Under the pieces are notes generated by a model. It was not told the DNA's origin and did no database searches. It saw only the letters and a list, made by a program, of their open reading frames with translations. The translations under genes and the position numbers were made by a program. A DNA stretch of 40,177 bases from Bacillota bacterium (lineage in GTDB: Bacteria; Bacillota; Clostridia; Lachnospirales; Lachnospiraceae), in the NCBI GenBank assembly GCA_023412855.1, contig JAEZRJ010000063.1, forward strand, positions 1-40,177. The letters run 5' to 3'. Every line of letters starts with the position of its first letter. Within the stretch, counting starts at the first letter, position 1. Below, in pieces: positions 17,135 through 23,447 of the stretch.

Positions 17135-17150
17135 CAAACGCTTCTTTTTT
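17121..17150. terminator. Bidirectional terminator between the thioesterase and thiamine pyrophosphokinase genes
   Basis: AAGAAGCGTTT (17121-17131) pairs perfectly with AAACGCTTCTT (17136-17146), flanked by A-run and T-run, so it works on both strands. The thioesterase stop TAA (17132-17134) lies in the 4-nt loop. Confidence 0.88.
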
Positions 17151-17190
17151 AGCTGAATATCGAACGATTTGCGAGACGTATTGCCCGCTG

Positions 17191-17841
17191 CTACGCCCAC
17201 GAAACAATAAGAAGCAGCATCCCCTCTTCCACCGTTATCACACATCCTTCTCCTATGAATTCATTGCTGATGCCGATAGGACAATCATTGGTTACCGTAG
17301 CTTCCTTTAATGGATATTTCATTCCCTCTATCGTAACGCCCCTCGCCTTTTCTCCGAGCGAGAACAGCGATAGAAATCCATCCATTCCTTTATCGAACTT
17401 TATAGATTCATTCTTTATTACGGTCATCATTACGTTGGCATCCATGATATATGCCTTCCTGCCATTATTTTTCAAAAAACTCAGGCATTGGATGTTAGCG
17501 ATGGTATGTTCCACCCTTCCACCCATGGCTCCATATATGCGAAAGTCTTTATAGCCCTTTTCCATGCCGATACGCAGTGCTGCCAGGCTGTCCGTATCAT
17601 CTTTTTCAGGATTTAATATAATTACTTTTTCCGGACTTTCTTCTTTCATAGCCTCGATTTCCGGCCTGATATTTTCATCGATGGAATCCATATCGCCGAT
17701 GAGCAGATCGACAGCAAGCCCTATCAGCTTACAGTATAAATATCCGCCATCCACCGCAATACAGAAATCCCCTTCCTTTTTATCAATTTCTATCGGAGTG
17801 AAATCTCCCGCCCCGACTACAATACATTTCCCTTCTCCCAA
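17191..17841 (-). CDS. thiN: Thiamine pyrophosphokinase
   Basis: This enzyme converts thiamine and ATP to thiamine diphosphate. The 216-residue protein shows the family motifs VDGG, LIGDMDS, DDTDS and GGRVEH (usually GGRxDH). I chose the TTG at 17841: AAAGGAG ends 9 nt upstream and overlaps the region just past the stop codon of the TPR gene, and the length then matches the family (about 210 residues). The frame is open further upstream, but that part overlaps the TPR gene and looks non-homologous. The gene follows the TPR gene by 14 nt. Confidence 0.88.
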   Translation of the reverse strand: MGEGKCIVVGAGDFTPIEIDKKEGDFCIAVDGGYLYCKLIGLAVDLLIGDMDSIDENIRPEIEAMKEESPEKVIILNPEKDDTDSLAALRIGMEKGYKDFRIYGAMGGRVEHTIANIQCLSFLKNNGRKAYIMDANVMMTVIKNESIKFDKGMDGFLSLFSLGEKARGVTIEGMKYPLKEATVTNDCPIGISNEFIGEGCVITVEEGMLLLIVSWA

Positions 17842-17855
17842 TCCTAAGCACTCCT

Positions 17856-19211
17856 TTAATATGTTTTCTCCCACTGGTAAGGTCCGCCCCAACCGCCGAT
17901 CATGTCCGTCGTCATTCCTTCCTCTGTCCATGTTCTCGTCTCGAAGTGATAGTTCATCTCCGCCTCAAAGGACTTCTCCTTCTGCACGTTGCTGTACATA
18001 TAGCTGATGACATATTGTATGTGAGGGAAATAGCTTTCGCCCTCCTTAGCCGGTTCATAGGCGATGCAGGAGCGTTGAATGCCTTCATCTGTCATCTTAT
18101 TTCCCCACACCGTTATGATTCCCTCCGTGGTTTCATCGTCCTCGAATTTAGGGAACTGGAAGGTCCATGTTCCATCCGTCTGTTTCAGAATCACCGTCTC
18201 ACGGCTTACCGGTATATAAGTTTCCCCGCTCCAATATTCCATCGTGCCGCCGATGAACGCATCCCGAATCTGCGTATAGGCTTCCGAAACGACAAAGTCC
18301 TTAGCAGCCTCATAATTTCCGGCATCAAATGCGGTAAACATACCCGCAAAGGTATTTTGAATCTCTTCTTCTTTATTCAGACAGGAAAGCAATCTGCTTA
18401 CTGCTTCATTCTCTCCCAGCTCCGACGCTTTCTCCAAAAGGCCCCAGTAAGCTTTCGCATGTTCTCTGCTTATCTTTAACTCAGGAACATCTATAAGAGC
18501 ATATTTAAGAATGATATTTTTCACGTCTTCAGAAGAACTTATCCTGTAAATCTCAAATAACTTATCCATTATTTGCTGGTAGAGGGGAAACAGACAGCCC
18601 TCCTGACCGTTCACATCATAAAAAATATCTGCGTCATTTTCCTTCTGAAGGCCTTGAACAACGCGTTCATATGCGACATTCATAAGCTCCAGAGCATCCG
18701 CATTATTCTCATCCTTCTCGAGCACGCTCAAAATATTCTGCACGGTCTCCAAGGTGCAGGCACCGTCATTTATCTGCGCTACTGCCTCGTTCAAAATCGT
18801 GGCGCAGTAATACTTAAGCAATCCTTCGTCCTGCGTATTCTGCCAGCCCTCAAGAAGTACCTTCTTCGCCTGCAGATTATCCTCCTTGCCAAAATATGCA
18901 TTCGCCATATATCGATATGCTTTCACGGAAGTGGAATCTATTTTCAGTGCCTCTTCGTAATAGGCAATTGCTTCGTCGAAGGCTTCCTCCTGGGTATATT
19001 CTTCCCCGGCTTTTAACTCTCTGTCCAGTCTAAGAGCGGGAAGATTCCAGATAAATGCAAAGCAGCCCCCTGCAGCCACAAGTACCAGCAAAAAGGCGAA
19101 GGTTCTTTGAAGAAGGACGGCCCTGCGCCTTGCCCGTTTCCTTCTCGCCCGTTTTTCATTTCTGGAAATCTCCATCTCGTCCGTTCCTTTATTCTTATTT
19201 CTATTTCCCAT
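17856..19211 (-). CDS. Membrane-anchored TPR protein of unknown function
   Basis: This protein has about 451 residues. The N-terminus is very basic (Arg/Lys-rich, residues about 15-35), followed by one transmembrane helix (about 38-58). TPR-like helical repeats begin near residue 75 (EEYTQEEAFDEAIAYYEEALKIDSTSVKAY region) and continue to about 300. The last 150 residues look beta-rich with repeated aromatic and charged positions. The ATG at 19211 is preferred over a GTG two codons earlier because GAGG lies 8 nt before it. It is cotranscribed with thiamine pyrophosphokinase, but nothing in the sequence links it to thiamine. A role in envelope assembly is possible, not shown. Confidence 0.82.
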   Translation of the reverse strand: MGNRNKNKGTDEMEISRNEKRARRKRARRRAVLLQRTFAFLLVLVAAGGCFAFIWNLPALRLDRELKAGEEYTQEEAFDEAIAYYEEALKIDSTSVKAYRYMANAYFGKEDNLQAKKVLLEGWQNTQDEGLLKYYCATILNEAVAQINDGACTLETVQNILSVLEKDENNADALELMNVAYERVVQGLQKENDADIFYDVNGQEGCLFPLYQQIMDKLFEIYRISSSEDVKNIILKYALIDVPELKISREHAKAYWGLLEKASELGENEAVSRLLSCLNKEEEIQNTFAGMFTAFDAGNYEAAKDFVVSEAYTQIRDAFIGGTMEYWSGETYIPVSRETVILKQTDGTWTFQFPKFEDDETTEGIITVWGNKMTDEGIQRSCIAYEPAKEGESYFPHIQYVISYMYSNVQKEKSFEAEMNYHFETRTWTEEGMTTDMIGGWGGPYQWEKTY

Positions 19212-19245
19212 GTCCACAACCTCGAAAACAATTTTTATTACCGTC

Positions 19246-19347
19246 TAGCCGAAGGCTAAACTGCAACATGTATTCACATAAAATACGGTAAAACCGCATT
19301 TTAGCTCTTGCAGCCCTCGCGAAATTGCACAGAAACGCAATTTGGGC
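19246..19347. repeat. Multi-hairpin structured intergenic element
   Basis: This divergent gap holds three stems in series: TAGCC-GAA-GGCTA (19246-19258), AAAATACGGT/ACCGCATTTT (19280-19302, 3-nt loop, one G-U when read on the minus strand) and a compound stem GCCC...AAATTGC/GCAATTT-GGGC (19313-19347). No T-run follows any of them. It may be the leader of the TPR gene, an RNA, or a dispersed repeat. Confidence 0.5.
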
Positions 19348-19427
19348 TCCGTGGCATGAAAGGCTGAACTATTAATCACTTTTTACACAATTTTCATACT
19401 ACCATAGAAAAGGAAGCTTGACAATGA

Positions 19428-19433
19428 TATAAT
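19428..19433 (+). promoter_or_regulatory. TATAAT -10 box very close to the YgjP-type gene
   Basis: TATAAT at 19428-19433 has a 4/6 match to a -35 box (TAGAAA, 19405-19410) at 17 nt. Transcription would start about 19440, at or next to the ATG at 19441. Confidence 0.4.
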
Positions 19434-19440
19434 GCTTTTT

Positions 19441-20055
19441 ATGAACGATAAAATTTTACTAAAAAACAAAAAAAATATATCGGTGGAAGCTGCCTACGAA
19501 GTATTTCGAAGCAAGCGTAAGACCTACTCCCTCTCCCTTAATGAGAACGGGGTTTTGACAGTAAGGGTCCCTCTTTACGTTAACGACGATGAAGTGGAAC
19601 AGATAATGCGCGGGAAGCAGTTCTGGATTACGGACAGACTGGCCGAATACGAAGAGAGAAAACGAAGGAGGCCGGCCTTCGAATATACGCAGCCCCAGCG
19701 CCTCGCTCTCGAAAAACGTTACAAAGAAGCCGCCAGAGAATATATCCCTAAGCGTGCCGATTATTATCTTGCTGCTTATCCGGACCTGTTCCCCCGCTGC
19801 TACTCCCGGATTTCGGTGAGGGAACAAAAAACCCGCTGGGGAAGCTGCAGCAGCAAGGGCACCTTATCCTTTAATTGGAAGCTGATGCTGGCTCCTCCTG
19901 CTATTTTGGATTATGTTATCGTACACGAACTATGCCATTTGGCCCATATGAATCATTCTGCCGGATTCTGGAGCTGTGTGGCAGCCATCCTTCCCGACTA
20001 CAAGGAGCGGAGAAAATGGTTAAAAGATCATGGAAATGAATTAACGCTGTCCTGA
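19441..20055 (+). CDS. YgjP-type M48-like metallohydrolase (DUF45)
   Basis: The product has about 204 residues from the ATG at 19441 (207 from the ATG at 19432). It has the family core: a beta-rich N-terminal region (VRVPLYVNDDEVEQIM), the RWGSCSSKGTLSFNW segment, and the zinc motif HELCHLAHMNHS followed by FW, with two His, Glu and a third His as ligands. Members have been described as putative metalloproteases or nucleotide pyrophosphatases, so the biochemical role is open. AAAAGGAAG lies 15-24 nt before the candidate starts. A TATAAT directly upstream makes a near-leaderless mRNA possible. Confidence 0.85.
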   Translation: MNDKILLKNKKNISVEAAYEVFRSKRKTYSLSLNENGVLTVRVPLYVNDDEVEQIMRGKQFWITDRLAEYEERKRRRPAFEYTQPQRLALEKRYKEAAREYIPKRADYYLAAYPDLFPRCYSRISVREQKTRWGSCSSKGTLSFNWKLMLAPPAILDYVIVHELCHLAHMNHSAGFWSCVAAILPDYKERRKWLKDHGNELTLS

Positions 20056-20076
20056 TAAATCGGGACAGCGTTAATT
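20041..20076 (+). terminator. Hairpin at the 3' end of the YgjP-type gene
   Basis: TTAACGCTGTCC (20041-20052) pairs perfectly with 20063-20074. The stop TGA (20053-20055) is in the loop. A weak T-rich stretch follows (TTATCGTTTT). Confidence 0.7.
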
Positions 20077-20081
20077 ATCGT

Positions 20082-20115
20082 TTTCTGTAATAGGAAAGTG
20101 CAGCTATTACAGAAA
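20082..20115. repeat. 12-bp perfect inverted repeat
   Basis: TTTCTGTAATAG (20082-20093) is the exact reverse complement of 20104-20115, with a 10-nt loop. It lies between two convergent genes. Read from the helicase side it is 38 nt past the stop, but no long T-run follows. It may serve as a 3' end structure for the helicase mRNA. Confidence 0.65.
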
Positions 20116-20152
20116 CCATGGATGCGCAGCTACGCGCGCGGAACAAAAACTT

Positions 20153-21739
20153 TTATATTGCTTCTCTTCTGCTCTTTTTGCTTTTTTCTCTTCCCTTGAA
20201 GATTTCCGGAGTGTCTTTTTCTCTGCGGACTTTTCTATCGTTATTTTTATCCGTATAGCGTTTCTCGCTAAAGCCCTTATCCTTGCTTCTGTCTTTACTG
20301 CCGCCGTATCTCTTGCCGTCGTCTCTTCTGCGGCCTTCGCTACTTCGCACGCCCAAACCTGAGCCCTTGCCTTTTCCTTTACCGAAGCCACGGTCTCTCG
20401 AACCATATTTTTCTATCTTGATGTCCTTGATATCGTCGCCCATTTTCATCTTCATAAAGGCCGCCGCCAGTTCCAATGCGGTATAATCGCTTTCAGCCAG
20501 TTTCTCTTCAAGAAATTCTATGGTCTTATCCATTTTCTTATTTTGCATCACTTCCAGCACTTCGCTTAGAACCTTCTCTTCTTTTACTGAAGTAATGTCC
20601 GCTGCTGAAGGGATATTTTTCTCTTTTATCGTAGTATGGCATATTCTTTCGATTTCGCGCAGCTTGAAAACCTCTCTGCCCACTACCAAGGTGAAAGAGC
20701 GTCCTGTCTTGCCTGCGCGGCCGGTACGTCCGATACGATGAACATAATATTCAATATCATCCGGCACATCGTAGTTAAATACCGCTTCCACGTTATCTAC
20801 ATCGATTCCTCTGGCTGCCACATCCGTAGCGATAAGGATATCTGTCCTTCCGCTTCTGAAAAGGTTCATTACGGTGTCTCTCTGGTTCTGGCTCAAATCA
20901 CCGTGAAGCCCTTCCGCCTGATAACCTCTGTCTTTTAAATGCTCTGTCAATTCATCCACCATCCGCTTCGTATTGCAGAAAATGAGGGAACGTTTGGGAT
21001 GGTAATAATCCATAAGGCGGCAAAGCACCTCTTCCTTATCTTTACGCTGTATCTGATAGTATGCCTGTTTAACTAATGGTATCGTTACTTCCTTCGGAGT
21101 CATCTTCAGATACTCCGCATCTGCATTCTGATATTCTCTCGTAATATCCAGTATCGGTTTGGGCATTGTCGCTGAGAAAAGAGCGGTCTGCCTTTCCGTG
21201 GGCATATCCTTAAGTATCGTCTCTATATCCTCGCGAAAGCCCATGTTCAACATCTCATCCGCTTCATCCAGAACAATGACCTTCACCTGCCCTGTCTTTA
21301 TCGTATGGCGCCGCATATGATCCATGACTCTTCCTGGCGTTCCTACTACAATTTGTGTGCCGCTGCAAAGCGCCCTGATCTGTTTGGAAATATCCTGACC
21401 GCCGTATACGGGAAGCACTTTAACTCCGTGCATATATTTGGCAAAGCGCCTCATCTCTTCTGCCGCCTGAATAGCCAGCTCTCTCGTGGGACAAAGCACG
21501 ATTGCCTGCAATGCTTTATTATTCACATCGATGCCCTGAATAACGGGAATTCCAAACGCCGCGGTCTTACCGGTTCCTGTCTGCGCCTGCCCTATAATAT
21601 CTCTGCCTTCCAGCATCACGGGTATTGCCTGCGCTTGAATAGGCGTCATATTCTCGAATCCCATTTCTTCTACCGCTCGAATGATTCTTTCATCAATTGC
21701 TGATTCCTTATAACTAATCTGATTTTCTGTACTGCTCAT
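20153..21739 (-). CDS. cshA: DEAD-box ATP-dependent RNA helicase
   Basis: This 528-residue helicase has the Q-motif region (FENMTPIQAQAIP), Walker A AQTGTGKT (52-59), DEAD (158-161), SAT (189-191) and HRIGRTGRAG near the end of the RecA-like pair. After about residue 455 comes a tail rich in Gly, Arg, Lys, Asp and Ser, typical of CshA/DeaD helicases that bind RNA and the degradosome. RNase Y, a known CshA partner in Bacillus, is encoded at the end of the same window, but not adjacently. AGGAG lies 4 nt before the ATG. The 5' leader contains a terminator-like hairpin just after a strong promoter. Confidence 0.94.
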   Translation of the reverse strand: MSSTENQISYKESAIDERIIRAVEEMGFENMTPIQAQAIPVMLEGRDIIGQAQTGTGKTAAFGIPVIQGIDVNNKALQAIVLCPTRELAIQAAEEMRRFAKYMHGVKVLPVYGGQDISKQIRALCSGTQIVVGTPGRVMDHMRRHTIKTGQVKVIVLDEADEMLNMGFREDIETILKDMPTERQTALFSATMPKPILDITREYQNADAEYLKMTPKEVTIPLVKQAYYQIQRKDKEEVLCRLMDYYHPKRSLIFCNTKRMVDELTEHLKDRGYQAEGLHGDLSQNQRDTVMNLFRSGRTDILIATDVAARGIDVDNVEAVFNYDVPDDIEYYVHRIGRTGRAGKTGRSFTLVVGREVFKLREIERICHTTIKEKNIPSAADITSVKEEKVLSEVLEVMQNKKMDKTIEFLEEKLAESDYTALELAAAFMKMKMGDDIKDIKIEKYGSRDRGFGKGKGKGSGLGVRSSEGRRRDDGKRYGGSKDRSKDKGFSEKRYTDKNNDRKVRREKDTPEIFKGREKSKKSRREAI

Positions 21740-21803
21740 CTAACTCCTGTTCTGCCCGTCAAACGGACCTTTCAATCACAATTCTATCACTATTTACTTT
21801 CGC

Positions 21804-21840
21804 AAAAAAAGACAACACTCGCTTCAAAAGTGCTGTCTTT
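21804..21840 (-). terminator. Terminator hairpin in the helicase 5' leader (possible attenuator)
   Basis: On the minus strand AAAGACAGCAC (complement of 21830-21840) pairs with GTGTTGTCTTT (21808-21818, one G-U pair), followed by a run of seven T. It lies 12 nt after the predicted transcript start and 64 nt before the helicase ATG. Confidence 0.82.
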
Positions 21841-21858
21841 CCTTTTACGAACTTATTT

Positions 21859-21887
21859 AGTATAACGTGGTTTATTTATAAAGTCAA
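21859..21887 (-). promoter_or_regulatory. Strong promoter of the helicase gene
   Basis: On the minus strand TTGACT (21882-21887) and TATACT (21859-21864) are spaced by 17 nt. The predicted start is near 21852, giving a leader of about 113 nt. Confidence 0.75.
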
Positions 21888-21921
21888 GACTTATTCTTAT
21901 TTATATATTTATTTGTAAGTT

Positions 21922-22059
21922 ATGCGTTACTGTTCACACAGCCGCTTAACACTTGCTGTTAAGCGACGTAAGAATATAATTCAAGAGATGATTTCTGCTT
22001 CGCAGAGCGAATTTAAATGTAGAAATCATGCGTTACTGTGAACGGCGTGAACAGTAACA
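21922..22059. repeat. Structured element bounded by 12-bp inverted repeats
   Basis: GTTACTGTTCAC (21926-21937) and its exact reverse complement (22047-22058) enclose 109 nt. Inside are a perfect 9-bp hairpin (CGCTTAACA/TGTTAAGCG, 21943-21965), a GATTTCT/AGAAATC stem (21990-22027) and a CTGC-TTC-GCAG stem (21995-22005). ATGCGTTACTGT also occurs as a direct repeat (21922 and 22028). No reading frame is evident. It lies 17 nt after the DUF4956 gene. Candidates are a MITE-like repeat, a structured 3' UTR or a small RNA. Confidence 0.7.
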
Positions 22060-22075
22060 GTTATGCAAGAACCTG

Positions 22076-22747
22076 CTAAAAGGTCACTTCTCCATCCTGT
22101 GATATAAGGGAAACATTGTTGATACCCTTCAGCGCATTCACCTCTCTGATGCACTGCGCTTCTTCTTTTATTCGCACCTCAACTACCATATTCAAGAACT
22201 CCGCGCTCATATTCCTGGATTTTATGCGCACATGGGGACTGTATTTCCTGACTACCTCCATAATATCATCTTCGGCTTCTATGTTATCGGAATCCACTAC
22301 CAGCATCATAGAGGTCTTCGCCATTGGTATTTTGTCTAAGAAAAGAATGATAGCCGTCAAAAACAACGATGTTGCAATGGCGATTTCAAACAAACCGGCA
22401 CCACAGATAATCCCTATGCTGATTGACCAAAAAAGAAAGACAAGGTCCATCGGCTCCTTGATTGCCGTACGGAACCGGACGATAGACAGCGCACCTACCA
22501 TTCCCAGGGATATTACCACACTGGATTGTATAGAAAGAATGATTGCAGTTGTTATGACCGCTAAAGCTACCAGCGATATATTGAAGTTCTTATTATAAAA
22601 GGAGTTCCTCGTCATCACCCTATATATGGTAAAGATATATACCGCAATCAAGCAGGCCACCCCTATTGACAGCAAGACATCCCCTCTGTTCATACTATCC
22701 GCCGTAATCTGTATAAAAGATTTCTTTAACACATCATTAAATCCCAT
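22076..22747 (-). CDS. DUF4956 membrane protein
   Basis: This 223-residue protein has four to five hydrophobic segments between about residues 24 and 137. It carries the family signature SLGMVGALSIVRFRTAIKEP, then a soluble C-terminal domain of about 80 residues. The function of DUF4956 is not established. The start overlaps the end of the VTC gene by 11 nt, with AGGAGG in front, so it is translated as the third gene of the CotH-VTC-DUF4956 unit. In other bacteria these families occur together, which suggests that the three proteins act in one envelope process. Confidence 0.88.
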   Translation of the reverse strand: MGFNDVLKKSFIQITADSMNRGDVLLSIGVACLIAVYIFTIYRVMTRNSFYNKNFNISLVALAVITTAIILSIQSSVVISLGMVGALSIVRFRTAIKEPMDLVFLFWSISIGIICGAGLFEIAIATSLFLTAIILFLDKIPMAKTSMMLVVDSDNIEAEDDIMEVVRKYSPHVRIKSRNMSAEFLNMVVEVRIKEEAQCIREVNALKGINNVSLISQDGEVTF

Positions 22748-23447
22748 TCCTTATCATTCCTCCTATGTTGTATTTTCTGCATAAATAATATTTTGAGAAT
22801 GTCGTCAGGCGCAAATTCTCCAACTGAAGGCTCCTATAAATATGATCCGGCAAATACTCATCATATTTTACCTCCAGTAAGTGCTGTCCTACCGGCATAA
22901 TCGTCCTGGAATAAATTCTATCATCGAAAAAGTTTTCTTTTCTATTGGAGGAACGAATATTCCTGTCAAAAGTAATTCTCACGTTTCCATTTTTATATAT
23001 ATAAGGTTCTCTTTCGTATTCTACGATGACCTTCGGTTCCAACAAGCAATTTTTTTGCCGGAGACAGAACTTTTGAAGGGCTGGAGGATCCTCTTTTTCA
23101 CAATAGAGCTGCTTCGCGTGTATGACAGCTTCACACTGTTTTTTCGTTAGCATGCAGGAATCCTTATGTATCTTCCCACGTTCTTTACGCTTAAGCTCCA
23201 GACGAATTCTCTCATCATCTCCATTATAAATACGAATCCTAAACTTTTCCCGGGGACTGCTCCCCTCCTCATTTTCATAAAAACTTGTATTTCTATAATC
23301 ATCAAAATAAATACTTCGAATGCTATACATCCCGTCTTCGCCTGCGTGCTTATCCAATTCCATAAAGGGACGTATCCGATTTTTCAGACATGCTATCTGC
23401 GCCTCCGACACTACGTATTTCAGTTCGTTTCTATAATAAAGCGCCAT
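22737..23447 (-). CDS. VTC / polyphosphate polymerase domain protein
   Basis: This 236-residue protein is made almost entirely of the VTC tunnel domain. Visible family features are RNELKYVVSE at the start, SIYFDDYRNTSFYEN, REKFRIRIYN, LELKRKERGKIHKDS, VIVEYEREPY, RITFDRNIR and LEVKYDEYLP near the end: alternating basic and acidic residues that line the tunnel in yeast Vtc4. Polyphosphate or other phosphoryl-polymer chemistry is therefore predicted but not proven. The ATG directly follows the CotH stop codon, with AAAGGGG as ribosome-binding site. Confidence 0.9.
   Translation of the reverse strand: MALYYRNELKYVVSEAQIACLKNRIRPFMELDKHAGEDGMYSIRSIYFDDYRNTSFYENEEGSSPREKFRIRIYNGDDERIRLELKRKERGKIHKDSCMLTKKQCEAVIHAKQLYCEKEDPPALQKFCLRQKNCLLEPKVIVEYEREPYIYKNGNVRITFDRNIRSSNRKENFFDDRIYSRTIMPVGQHLLEVKYDEYLPDHIYRSLQLENLRLTTFSKYYLCRKYNIGGMIRNGI

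Noticed and set aside
17842..17931. Upstream extension of thiamine pyrophosphokinase
   Set aside because: It overlaps the TPR gene in another frame and shows no family similarity. The TTG at 17841 has a well-placed ribosome-binding site.
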